NCBI RefSeq assembly: GCF_001742745.1 | Contig: NZ_MJAK01000006.1 | Span: forward strand, 96,534-160,533 | Source: Curtobacterium sp. ER1/6 | GTDB taxonomy: Bacteria; Actinomycetota; Actinomycetes; Actinomycetales; Microbacteriaceae | Reading direction: 5' to 3' | Length of the DNA: 64,000 bases | Shown here: one piece after another, positions 42,329 to 50,001 of the stretch | Position numbering within the stretch: position 1 is the stretch's first letter | How the letters are laid out: every line of letters starts with the position of its first letter | The notes under the pieces: model-generated | What the model was told of the DNA's origin: nothing | Databases searched by the model: none | Seen by the model: only the letters and a program-made list of their open reading frames with translations | Position numbers and translations under genes: made by a program

Positions 42329-42622
42329 ATGACCAACACAGCAGGAACCCCCGCCCGGAACGACTCCACCGCCCGTCGGACCTGGACCGAGACCAAGGCC
42401 GCCGTGAAGACGACGGAGTTCTACGTCTGGCTCGTCGTCTCCATCGCGATCCTGATCGCGTCGGCCGTCGTGGACAACGGCGACGACGGTCAGGGCTTCG
42501 GTGCCGAGAAGGCGTGGTCGTACGTCGCCCTCGTGACCGTGGCCTACATCCTGAGCCGCGGCATCGCGAAGGCCGGGGTCCACAAGTCCGACGACCGCGG
42601 CGACGACCACCGCGCCGTCTGA
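42329..42622 (+). CDS. Small membrane protein, divergent from marR
   Basis: This 97-residue protein has a polar N-terminus, then two helices (FYVWLVVSIAILIASAVV and WSYVALVTVAYILSRGIA) separated by an acidic loop DNGDDGQGFGAEK. The ATG at 42329 follows AGAGGATC. I do not recognise a named family. With marR it makes a compact module flanked by the 35-bp direct repeats. Confidence 0.75.
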   Translation: MTNTAGTPARNDSTARRTWTETKAAVKTTEFYVWLVVSIAILIASAVVDNGDDGQGFGAEKAWSYVALVTVAYILSRGIAKAGVHKSDDRGDDHRAV

Positions 42623-42694
42623 ACGACGCCCCACGCACGTCCCACCGACGGCCGGCTGCCCACACGGGCGGTCGGCCGTCGGCCGCGCGTGGTC

Positions 42695-42729
42695 CAGGTC
42701 ACTCCGCCGCCTGGCCCTCCGGCACCAGT
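42695..42729. repeat. 35-bp direct repeat, copy 2 (in the DUF4232 gene end)
   Basis: This copy covers the last codons and stop of the DUF4232 lipoprotein gene. The two copies start 1045 bp apart and bracket the marR/membrane-protein module. Confidence 0.85.
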
Positions 42730-43373
42730 CCGAACACGTTGAGGAGCCCGGCGTCGGCGGACCGGCACGCGGTGAAGTCCGAGTCCCGCACGAACAGCGA
42801 CTCCTTCGACCCCGGCGGGTAGACGCGGAAGCCGTCCGCCGCGACCGGCTGGCACTTCTCGGTGGGGTAGTTGGCGGCGGTGGTGACCTGGAGCGGGGCC
42901 ACGGCGACGGCCCCGGGAGCGAGCGTCACGGTCGGGTGCGGCGATTCCGTGGCGCGGGTCGCGGCGGCGCCGATCTGGCTGCCGTCACCACCCCCGACGA
43001 AGGACACCCCGGGCCAGCCCTGCAGCGTGCAGGTGCTCGACCCGGTGTTCCGCAGGGCCAGGTGCACGTAGGTGCTGCCCGCGGCACCCCCACTGCCCGC
43101 CTCGATGCTCCCGGCGAGCGAGCCGGTGGCACAGCGGCCGCCGGCCGCGGTCCCGCCGGTCGAGCTCGGTGCCGCCGTCGGGGTCGAGGCCGTCGACGGC
43201 GCGGACGACCCCGCCGGAGGCGCCGACGCGGACGCGGTCGTCGGCGCGGCGGTCACCGTCCGGGTCGCGGTGGGCGCCGTGTCCGGACCACCGGAGGAAC
43301 AGCCGGAGAGCGCGAGGGCCAGGACGATCCCGGTGGTGGCGAGGAGGACGGGAGCGGCGGTGCTGCGGTGCAT
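42699..43373 (-). CDS. DUF4232 domain lipoprotein
   Basis: The product has 224 residues. The lipobox is LALSGC, followed by a Thr/Ala/Ser-rich linker of about 60 residues, then a DUF4232 domain with ALRNTGSSTCTLQGWPGVSF and CRSADAGL near the end; Cys residues likely form disulfides. The family is exported and of unknown function in actinobacteria. The ATG (MHRSTAAP) is at 43373. Its 3' end is duplicated 1 kb away. Confidence 0.9.
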   Translation of the reverse strand: MHRSTAAPVLLATTGIVLALALSGCSSGGPDTAPTATRTVTAAPTTASASAPPAGSSAPSTASTPTAAPSSTGGTAAGGRCATGSLAGSIEAGSGGAAGSTYVHLALRNTGSSTCTLQGWPGVSFVGGGDGSQIGAAATRATESPHPTVTLAPGAVAVAPLQVTTAANYPTEKCQPVAADGFRVYPPGSKESLFVRDSDFTACRSADAGLLNVFGLVPEGQAAE

Positions 43374-43476
43374 GCCTCGAGGCAACTCCGGCCCGTCCCG
43401 TCGCGTTCGGGTAGCGTCCAGACGTCGCGTCCACACTCGCGACACAGCCAGGCACACGAGCGACGGAGGTCGGAAC

Positions 43477-43755
43477 ATGGCAGGCAAGCACGAGCAGGCA
43501 CGCGGCGACGAGGGCCGGGCGGACGGCGTCGAGCCCCACGCCGGAGCCTTCACCGACAGCGAGATCCCGGGCGAGCAGCACGTCGAGTCGCACGAGCCCG
43601 CGGGGGAGTTCGTCTCCAGCGACATCCCCGGCGAGACGCGGCCGGACGACGCACCGGCGGCCGACACGGGCGAGTACGTCGAGTCGGACATCCCGGGCGA
43701 GGCCGAGCCGGCCCAGGACGGCGAGACCGGGCACTACGTCGACAAGGACGAGTGA
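43477..43755 (+). CDS. Small acidic protein with three SxIPGE repeats
   Basis: This 92-residue acidic, disordered-looking protein contains the repeats FTDSEIPGE (25-33), FVSSDIPGE (45-53) and YVESDIPGE (67-75), with a fourth partial YVDKDE at the C-terminus; spacing is about 20 residues. The ATG follows GGAGG. No domain is recognised. The evenly spaced aromatic-x-x-[ST]-[DE]-IPGE unit could be a short linear binding motif. Confidence 0.75.
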   Translation: MAGKHEQARGDEGRADGVEPHAGAFTDSEIPGEQHVESHEPAGEFVSSDIPGETRPDDAPAADTGEYVESDIPGEAEPAQDGETGHYVDKDE

Positions 43756-43793
43756 GCGAGACCGAGTGACCCCGGCCGAGGCTGGTCGGATCC

Positions 43794-44276
43794 TCAGTCG
43801 ACCAGGCCGGCGTCCACCAGCCGGCGGAGCGTCTCGACGCCCGCCGGCGGACACCGGTCGGCGTCCGCGGAGGTGACCCACTCCACCTCGTCGACCTCTG
43901 CGGAGGCGACGGGCGTGGCGGAGTCGGTCGCGCCTCCCGGCCGGACCGTGAAGAGCGACATCGCGACCATCGTCCCCTCGCCCTGGCCGTGCGCGGCCTC
44001 GGTGACGGTGCCGAAGGGCTCGACGTCCGCCTCGGTGAGGTGCAGGCCGGTCTCCTCGCGCGCCTCGCGCAGCGCTGCCTGCACGTCGGTCTCGTGGGGC
44101 TCCGCCTTGCCGCCGGGCAGGTAGAGCACGTTGCGGCCGCGGGCACGCACCATGAGCACGCGCCGGTCGCGCACCAGGAGCAGCGCGCTGACGCGGAGCG
44201 TCCGCGGTCCCGCCGAGGGCTCGGGGAGGCTCAGCTCGCGTCCGCTTCGCCGGTGCGGTCCGTCGACACGGGGCAC
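43794..44276 (-). CDS. NUDIX hydrolase downstream of hemA
   Basis: This 160-residue protein has the Nudix box GGKAEPHETDVQAALREARE followed by ETGL, complete in its Glu ligands. The GTG start at 44276 overlaps the end of hemA by 46 bp, since no later start preserves the first strand (LRVSALLLVRD). It is therefore co-transcribed with hemA. The substrate is unknown; a role in heme metabolism is not implied by sequence. Confidence 0.85.
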   Translation of the reverse strand: MPRVDGPHRRSGRELSLPEPSAGPRTLRVSALLLVRDRRVLMVRARGRNVLYLPGGKAEPHETDVQAALREAREETGLHLTEADVEPFGTVTEAAHGQGEGTMVAMSLFTVRPGGATDSATPVASAEVDEVEWVTSADADRCPPAGVETLRRLVDAGLVD

Positions 44277-45562
44277 TCGGGCGCGGTGCGCTCCGCGAGC
44301 GGCACCACCGGCGCCGGCAGCTCCGCCTCGGGCTCGGGACGCACCCCGAACAGGGCGTCGAGCGCCCCGACGAACTCCTCGCCGCGACCGGCACGGCCGA
44401 GCTCCCGCGCGCGGACCGACGGCCGGTGCAGCAGGACGCCGACCAGGTGCCGGAGCGCGCGCTCGGTCTGCTCGGCGGCCTCGGTGTCGCCCTCACGGCG
44501 CTTCGCGCGGTCGATCTCGTCGTCGAGGATGTCGAACACGTGCTTGCGGAAGGCCACGAGCGCCGGGGTGGTCGACTGCTCGAGCGCCTGCGCCCGGAAC
44601 CGGGACACGGCGTCGTCCACCATCTGGCGCGCCTCGGACTCGGCGTTCAGCTCGGCGATCGGGGCGTGGATGCTGATCGTCTCGAGGTCGAGCAGTTCGA
44701 CACCGTCGACGTGGGCCACGTCGGGGTCGACGTTGCGGGGCAGCCCGAGGTCGATGACGATGCGGCGCCGACCGTCGTCGAGGTCCGCCGGCTCGACGAC
44801 CGGGACCTCGGTCGAGGTGCAGGTGATGAGGACATCGGTCGTGCGGATCGCCTCGCGCAGGTCGGTGGCGGCCACGAGGTCGTGCTTCGCAGCGAACCAC
44901 GGTGCCCGGCCGGACGGCGAGAACACCTGGATGTCGGCGGCACCGCGGTCGCGCAGCGCGGCGATGGTCGTGGCCGCGTAGCTGCCGGTGCCGACGAGCA
45001 GCACCCGGGTCCGGGCCCAGTCGGTGATGCGCGACGAGGCGAGCTCGAGGCCGAGACGTACGAGCGAGCGACCGGCGGCACCGATGCGCGTGCGGGTCTT
45101 CACGCCGCGCGAGGTGTGCGCTGCCTCCTGGAACAGGCGCTCGAGGTCCGAGGTCGTGGTGCCGTTGGCGCGGGCGTCCTCGAGGGCGCGGCGGACCTGC
45201 CCGGAGATCTCGGTCTCGCCGACGACGACGGACTCGAGGCCGCTCGACACGGCGAACAGGTGCTGCACGACGTCCCCGCCACCGAGCACGTTGACGGACT
45301 CGAGCACCTCGGCGGGCACGAGGTCACTGGCGGTGGCGACGGCGTCGACGGTGGCCGAGACGGCGGAGTCGCGGTCGTCCCCCGCGATGTCGAGGTAGGC
45401 CTCGAAGCGGTTGCAGGTGGCGAGGACGACGGCTCCGTCGAGCACGCCCGAGTCCGTCACCAGACGGCTCGCCGCGGTCGGTGCGCCGATGCTCAGTCGC
45501 TCCAGGAGGTCGAAGCTGGCGTTGCGGTGCGACGCCGTGAGACAGATGAGCACGTGTCCCAT
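44231..45562 (-). CDS. hemA: Glutamyl-tRNA reductase
   Basis: This enzyme of 443 residues reduces glutamyl-tRNA to glutamate-1-semialdehyde with NADPH, the first committed heme step. Catalytic Cys50 lies in ATCNRFE; TASHRNASFDLLERL, HLFAVSSGLESVVVGETEI and the NADPH-binding GTGSYAATT are conserved. The ATG (MGHVLICLTASHR) at 45562 is the standard start. The C-terminus extends about 20 residues past the dimerisation domain. It is divergent from hemE across 108 bases, an arrangement suited to joint regulation. Confidence 0.97.
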   Translation of the reverse strand: MGHVLICLTASHRNASFDLLERLSIGAPTAASRLVTDSGVLDGAVVLATCNRFEAYLDIAGDDRDSAVSATVDAVATASDLVPAEVLESVNVLGGGDVVQHLFAVSSGLESVVVGETEISGQVRRALEDARANGTTTSDLERLFQEAAHTSRGVKTRTRIGAAGRSLVRLGLELASSRITDWARTRVLLVGTGSYAATTIAALRDRGAADIQVFSPSGRAPWFAAKHDLVAATDLREAIRTTDVLITCTSTEVPVVEPADLDDGRRRIVIDLGLPRNVDPDVAHVDGVELLDLETISIHAPIAELNAESEARQMVDDAVSRFRAQALEQSTTPALVAFRKHVFDILDDEIDRAKRREGDTEAAEQTERALRHLVGVLLHRPSVRARELGRAGRGEEFVGALDALFGVRPEPEAELPAPVVPLAERTAPECPVSTDRTGEADAS

Positions 45563-45670
45563 GGTAACTCGCCATCGGTTCACCGGCTGTTCGCCCTCCG
45601 CGTGCACAGCGGACCGGCAGCCGGGAATGCGCTCGGTGTCCCGTCCGGTCGCGGATGGGATGATCGGAGC

Positions 45671-46801
45671 GTGACCACCGCCGCACCTGCCGCCCTGCCC
45701 GACAGCCACCCGCTCGTGACCGGACGGACCTCGGGGTCGCCGCTCGTCCGGGCGCTCCGCGGCGACCGCCCGGAGACGCTGCCGGTCTGGTTCATGCGCC
45801 AGGCGGGTCGCTCGCTGCCGGAGTACCGCGAGCTGCGGGTCGGCACGGCCATGCTCGACGCGTGCCTCGACCCGGCGATGGCGTCCGAGATCACCCTGCA
45901 GCCGGTCCGCCGACACGGGGTCGACGCCGGCATCTTCTTCAGCGACATCGTCGTGCCGATCAAGCTCGCGGGCGTCGACGTCGAGATCGTCCCCGGTCGC
46001 GGGCCGGTGCTCGGTGCGCCGATCCGCACGGCGGCCGACGTGGACGCCCTCGCCCCGCTCGACCCGGACGCCCTCGCGCCGATCACCGAGGCCGTGCAGC
46101 GCACCGTCGCCGAGCTCGGGGACACCCCGCTCATCGGGTTCGCGGGCGCGCCCTTCACCCTCGCCGCCTACCTGGTCGAGGGCGGGCCGTCGAAGGACCA
46201 CATCCGCGCCCGCACGATGATGCACAGCGACCCGGAGACCTGGGCGCGCCTGCTCGACTGGGCGGCCGGGGTGTCGGGTGGGTTCCTCCGTGCGCAGGTC
46301 ACCGCGGGCGCATCGGCCGCGCAGCTCTTCGACTCGTGGGTCGGCTCGCTGTCCCGCGCGGACTACGTGTCCTCGGTCGCCCCGCACTCGGCGACGGCGC
46401 TCGGGCACGTGGCCGACCTCGGCGTCCCGCGCATCCACTTCGGCGTCGGCAGCGGCGAGGTCCTGCACGAGATGACGACGCTGGGCGACCCGGCGGACAC
46501 GGTCGCGGTGGACGCGGTCGGTGTCGACTGGCGGCTCCCGCTCGACGAGGCCGTGCGCCGCGTGGGCACCGGTGTGACCGTGCAGGGGAACATCGACCCC
46601 GCGATGCTCGCCGCCCCGTGGTCGGTGCTCGAGGCCCACGTGCGCGACGTCGTCCGCCGCGGCGGCACGGCCCGGGCGCACGTCGTGAACCTCGGCCACG
46701 GTGTCCCGCCGGAGACCGACCCGGCCGTGCTGACCCGCGTCGTCGAGCTGGTCCACTCGCTCGGCGACGGCACGGGCGTGGGCGAGGAGTCCGCCGCGTG
46801 A
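45671..46801 (+). CDS. hemE: Uroporphyrinogen decarboxylase
   Basis: The 376-residue product converts uroporphyrinogen III to coproporphyrinogen III. Signature blocks are PVWFMRQAGRSLPEYRELR (substrate-binding Arg residues), FSDIVVPIKLAGVDV, GFAGAPFTLAAYLVEGG and NIDPAMLAAP. The GTG start (VTTAAPAAL) follows GGAGC. It overlaps hemY by 4 bp (GTGA). It heads the main heme operon. Confidence 0.97.
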   Translation: MTTAAPAALPDSHPLVTGRTSGSPLVRALRGDRPETLPVWFMRQAGRSLPEYRELRVGTAMLDACLDPAMASEITLQPVRRHGVDAGIFFSDIVVPIKLAGVDVEIVPGRGPVLGAPIRTAADVDALAPLDPDALAPITEAVQRTVAELGDTPLIGFAGAPFTLAAYLVEGGPSKDHIRARTMMHSDPETWARLLDWAAGVSGGFLRAQVTAGASAAQLFDSWVGSLSRADYVSSVAPHSATALGHVADLGVPRIHFGVGSGEVLHEMTTLGDPADTVAVDAVGVDWRLPLDEAVRRVGTGVTVQGNIDPAMLAAPWSVLEAHVRDVVRRGGTARAHVVNLGHGVPPETDPAVLTRVVELVHSLGDGTGVGEESAA

Positions 46802-48126
46802 CCGACGTCGTCGTGGTCGGCGGCGGGGTCGCCGGACTGGTCGCCGCCCGCGACCTGGCGAAGGCGGGGGCCCACGTCGTCCTCGTCGAGGCGGGGGACC
46901 GCCTGGGCGGGATGCTCCGCCGGCACACCGTCGCCGGGCTCGACCTCGACATGGGGGCGGAGTCCTTCGCGACCCGGACCGACGCCGTCGAGCGGCTCGC
47001 GATCGAGCTCGGTCTCGGCAACGACATCGTGTCGCCCGACCCGCGCGGCGCGTGGCTGATGACCCGCGACGGTCGGACGGCCCCGATCCCGCAGACCGGG
47101 TTCCTCGGCATCCCCGGCAGCCCGATGGCCGCCGACGTCCTGGCCGTGATCGGCCAGGGCGCCGCGTTCCGCGCACAGATGGACTCGCTGCTGCCCTCGC
47201 CGGTGGGCGCCCGGGCGGAGTCGCTCGGCGCGCTCGTCCGCAAGCGGATGGGCGAGCGGGTCCTCGACGACCTCGTCGTCCCCGTCGCCGGCGGCGTCTA
47301 CTCCACGCACCCCGACCAGCTCGACCCCGACCGCGTCGCACCCGGGCTCCGTGCGGCCCTGCAGCGGGAGGGTTCCCTCGCCCGTGCCGTGCTCGCCCTC
47401 CGCTCCCGTGCGGCGGCGGGTTCCGCGGTGCAGGGCATCCGCGGCGGCATCGTCCGCCTCGTCGACGAGCTCGTCGCCGACACGGTGACGTACGGCGTGG
47501 ACGTCCGGCTCGGTACCCGTGCCACGGCCGTCGAGCGGTACGCCGTGGAGACCCTGGCCGCGGACGGCACGCGGGAGCGCCTGCCCGCGCAGCACGTGCT
47601 CGCCTCGACGGCCGACCCGGCGCGGACCACGGCGCCGGACCGCACCGGCATCGAGCTCGTGACGCTCGTCGTCGACCAGCCGGAGCTCGACGTGGCACCG
47701 CGCGGCACCGGGATGCTCGTGCACCCCGAGGCGGCGGGGGTCGGTGCGAAGGCGCTCACCCACGCGACCGCGAAGTGGCCGTGGCTCGCCGGGGCGGCCG
47801 GTGGACGGCACGTGCTGCGGCTCAGCTACGCGACCCCGCCGCACGACGACGTGACGGACCCGTCGGGCGCGGCCACGAGCCTCCCGGTCGCGCCGGACGA
47901 CGCCGTCGGCACCCGCGCCACCCGCGACGCGACCGCCCTGCTCGGGGTGCCGGTCACGGCGGACCGGGTGTTCGGCGCGGCCCGTGTCCGGTGGTACGGA
48001 CCCGACCTGGCGGCGGCCGACCTGGCCGAGGGCGTCGTCGGCATCGGGGAGACCTCGTCCGGACGCGGTCTCGCGGGCATCGTCGCCGCCGCGCGCGCTG
48101 CTGCCGGACGCATCCTGGATTCCTGA
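46798..48126 (+). CDS. hemY: Coproporphyrinogen III oxidase (HemY/CgoX type)
   Basis: This 442-residue FAD protein oxidises coproporphyrinogen III to coproporphyrin III in the Gram-positive heme branch. The dinucleotide motif VVVVGGGVAGLVAARDL is at the N-terminus; LDMGAESFATRTDAVERL, VVPVAGGVYSTHPDQL and the C-terminal FAD contact GETSSGRGLAGIVAAA are family marks. The presence of HemQ nearby supports this branch rather than protoporphyrinogen use. It is coupled to hemE. Confidence 0.95.
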   Translation: MTDVVVVGGGVAGLVAARDLAKAGAHVVLVEAGDRLGGMLRRHTVAGLDLDMGAESFATRTDAVERLAIELGLGNDIVSPDPRGAWLMTRDGRTAPIPQTGFLGIPGSPMAADVLAVIGQGAAFRAQMDSLLPSPVGARAESLGALVRKRMGERVLDDLVVPVAGGVYSTHPDQLDPDRVAPGLRAALQREGSLARAVLALRSRAAAGSAVQGIRGGIVRLVDELVADTVTYGVDVRLGTRATAVERYAVETLAADGTRERLPAQHVLASTADPARTTAPDRTGIELVTLVVDQPELDVAPRGTGMLVHPEAAGVGAKALTHATAKWPWLAGAAGGRHVLRLSYATPPHDDVTDPSGAATSLPVAPDDAVGTRATRDATALLGVPVTADRVFGAARVRWYGPDLAAADLAEGVVGIGETSSGRGLAGIVAAARAAAGRILDS

Positions 48127-48226
48127 GCGGACCGACGAGGCCCCGAGGGCTACTGTGAGTGGAACGCCGGACGTATACCGCTCGGCGCATGACCACCGCA
48201 CACCCCTCAACAACGGAGGATCGCAC

Positions 48227-48481
48227 ATGCGAGGCAAGCTCCTGTTCGTCGCCGGCGCCGCACTCGGGTACGTCCTGGGATCGCGAGCCGGACGGGCGCG
48301 GTACGAGCAGATCAAGACCGTCAGCGGCAAGATCTGGAACAACGGGAACGTCCAGAAGGGCGTGCACCAGGCCGAGGAGTTCATCCAGGACAAGGGCCCG
48401 GACGTGGCCGAGTTCGTCGGTGAGCAGACCAAGAAGGTCGTCCGCAAGGTCAGCCAGAAGAAGGACACGACCACCTCATGA
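48227..48481 (+). CDS. YtxH-like small membrane-associated protein
   Basis: This 84-residue protein has an N-terminal hydrophobic glycine-rich helix with FVAGAALGYVLGSRAGRARY, the YtxH-type signature, followed by a charged amphipathic helix (QKGVHQAEEFIQDKGPDVAE). The ATG follows CGGAGGAT. Its stop overlaps the next gene (ATGA). It is the first of three envelope-type genes set within the heme cluster. Confidence 0.85.
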   Translation: MRGKLLFVAGAALGYVLGSRAGRARYEQIKTVSGKIWNNGNVQKGVHQAEEFIQDKGPDVAEFVGEQTKKVVRKVSQKKDTTTS

Positions 48482-48912
48482 CCGACACCCGCGACCGCAA
48501 GTCGCGATCGCTGTTCGGTCTGGTCGGGGACGTCCCGAAGCTGGTGAAGAACCTCGTCAAGGGCGAGGTGGACCTGCTCAAGGCCGAGATGATCGCCAAG
48601 GCGAAGGTCTTCGGCCTCGCCGCGGGGCTCCTCGTCGGCGCGCTCGTCATCGTGCTGTACGCCATCGGGGTCCTGCTCACCGCCGCCGTGATGGGGCTGG
48701 CGACCGTGATGCCGGCGTGGCTCGCCGCGCTCCTGCTCGCCGTCCTGATGCTCATCGTGGCCGGGATCCTCGGGTTCGTGGGCTGGAAGCGCTTCAAGAA
48801 GGGGCTGCCCCTCACGCCGAAGCGCACGATCGACAGCGTCAAGGACGACATCAACGCGGTGAAGGGCCTGGGCAACAAGCCCGGCCAGCACGACCGCACC
48901 CCCCGCTCCTGA
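48478..48912 (+). CDS. Actinobacterial holin-X-like/phage-holin-family membrane protein
   Basis: This 144-residue protein has an amphipathic N-terminus (GLVGDVPKLVKNLVKGEVDL), then two long helices (FGLAAGLLVGALVIVLYAIG; WLAALLLAVLMLIVAGILGF) and a basic tail. It matches the cellular holin-X family, common in actinobacterial chromosomes and not phage-linked here. It overlaps the YtxH-like gene by 4 bp. A hairpin covers its stop codon. Confidence 0.85.
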   Translation: MTDTRDRKSRSLFGLVGDVPKLVKNLVKGEVDLLKAEMIAKAKVFGLAAGLLVGALVIVLYAIGVLLTAAVMGLATVMPAWLAALLLAVLMLIVAGILGFVGWKRFKKGLPLTPKRTIDSVKDDINAVKGLGNKPGQHDRTPRS

Positions 48913-48918
48913 GCGGGG
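48901..48918. terminator. Hairpin CCCCGCTC-CT-GAGCGGGG over a stop codon
   Basis: Perfect 8-bp arms with a 2-base loop include the holin-like gene's TGA. It may attenuate transcription before the DUF3618-like gene. Confidence 0.45.
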
Positions 48919-48947
48919 CGACCGACACCCCCGACGTGAGGACCCCT

Positions 48948-49178
48948 GTGACCGACCAGCACGACGACCTGGCGAACCGCGTGACGGCGATGCGGACGCA
49001 GTTGTTCGAGACGCTCGACGCGATCGAGGACAAGCTCAACGTGCCGAAGCAGCTCGGCATCGCGGCGTCGAAGGTCAAGCATGGGATCGACGAGAAGCCG
49101 GTGCCCTACCTGGCCGGGCTCGCAGCCGGCGTGGCGGTGGTCGGGAGTATCGTCGTGGTGGTGCTCCGACGGCGGTAG
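48948..49178 (+). CDS. DUF3618-like membrane protein
   Basis: This 76-residue protein has an N-terminal amphipathic helix with TAMRTQLFETLDAIEDKLNV, then one C-terminal membrane helix (YLAGLAAGVAVVGSIVVVVL) and RRR. The order matches DUF3618, which is usually found beside YtxH- and holin-X-type genes, as here. The GTG start follows GAGGACC. The function is unknown; an envelope role is inferred. Confidence 0.8.
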   Translation: MTDQHDDLANRVTAMRTQLFETLDAIEDKLNVPKQLGIAASKVKHGIDEKPVPYLAGLAAGVAVVGSIVVVVLRRR

Positions 49179-49248
49179 ACCGCCGGATCGGTGGTCCTCC
49201 GGCCGCGGCGCGCAGCCACGACCCAGGCAACCGACAAGACGAGGAACC

Positions 49249-50001
49249 ATGAGCTCCGACGTGCACGCAGCACCGCACGACAACGCCACCAGCAGCCCCG
49301 CGCACGAGACCGACCCGGCGAGCGGCATCGACCCGAACCTCCTCACCGCGTTCGCGCTGTGGGCCGTGTTCCAGCGGCCGCTCGGCCCGGTCTCGCACGA
49401 CGGCGACCGGGCGGTCGCCGAACTCGACGCCGTGGTCGCACGCGCCGCCGAGCGCGGGGTCACGATCCGCGGCTTCTACGACGTCTCCGGCTTCCGCGCC
49501 GACGCCGACGTCATGATCTGGCTGCACGGCGACGACGCCCAGGCGATCCAGGCCGTGCTGCGCGAGATCCGACGCACCGGGCTGTTCGCCGACGCCGAGC
49601 CCGTCTGGCACGCGATGGCCATGCACCGCGAGGCCGAGTTCAACAAGCGCCACACCCCCGCGTTCCTGCGCGGCAAGGACCCCGAGGCCTGGATCACGGT
49701 GTACCCGTTCGTCCGGTCCTTCGAGTGGTACCTCCTGCCCGAGGACGAGCGCTCGAAGATGCTCCGCGACCACGGCATCGCCGGCGCGAAGTACCGTCGC
49801 GTGCTCACCAACACCATCGCGACGTTCGCCCTGAGCGACTACGAGTGGATCCTGCCGCTCGAGAGTCCGGAGCTCGTCGACCTCGTCGACCTCATGCGCG
49901 ACCTGCGCGCCACCGAAGCGCGCCTGCACGTGCGCGAGGAGGTCCCCTTCTTCACCGGTCGTCGTGTGACGACCGCCGAGCTGCCGGAGGTGCTGTCGTG
50001 A
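49249..50001 (+). CDS. hemQ: Coproheme decarboxylase HemQ (ChdC)
   Basis: This 250-residue protein of the chlorite-dismutase fold family decarboxylates Fe-coproporphyrin III to heme b with peroxide. Conserved stretches are ALWAVFQRP, VYPFVRSFEWYLLPEDERSK and MLRDHGIAG (the proximal His region), and ATFALSDYEWILPLES. The ATG follows GAGGAA. It overlaps hemH by 4 bp. Its presence marks the coproporphyrin-dependent pathway. Confidence 0.95.
   Translation: MSSDVHAAPHDNATSSPAHETDPASGIDPNLLTAFALWAVFQRPLGPVSHDGDRAVAELDAVVARAAERGVTIRGFYDVSGFRADADVMIWLHGDDAQAIQAVLREIRRTGLFADAEPVWHAMAMHREAEFNKRHTPAFLRGKDPEAWITVYPFVRSFEWYLLPEDERSKMLRDHGIAGAKYRRVLTNTIATFALSDYEWILPLESPELVDLVDLMRDLRATEARLHVREEVPFFTGRRVTTAELPEVLS

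Noticed and set aside
44231..47698. Open minus-strand frame of 1155 codons
   Set aside because: Beyond 45562 it is antisense to hemE and hemY; the hemA start at 45562 is conserved.
48478..48912. Phage holin, hinting at a prophage
   Set aside because: It matches the cellular holin-X type, has YtxH and DUF3618 partners, and no phage gene is nearby.
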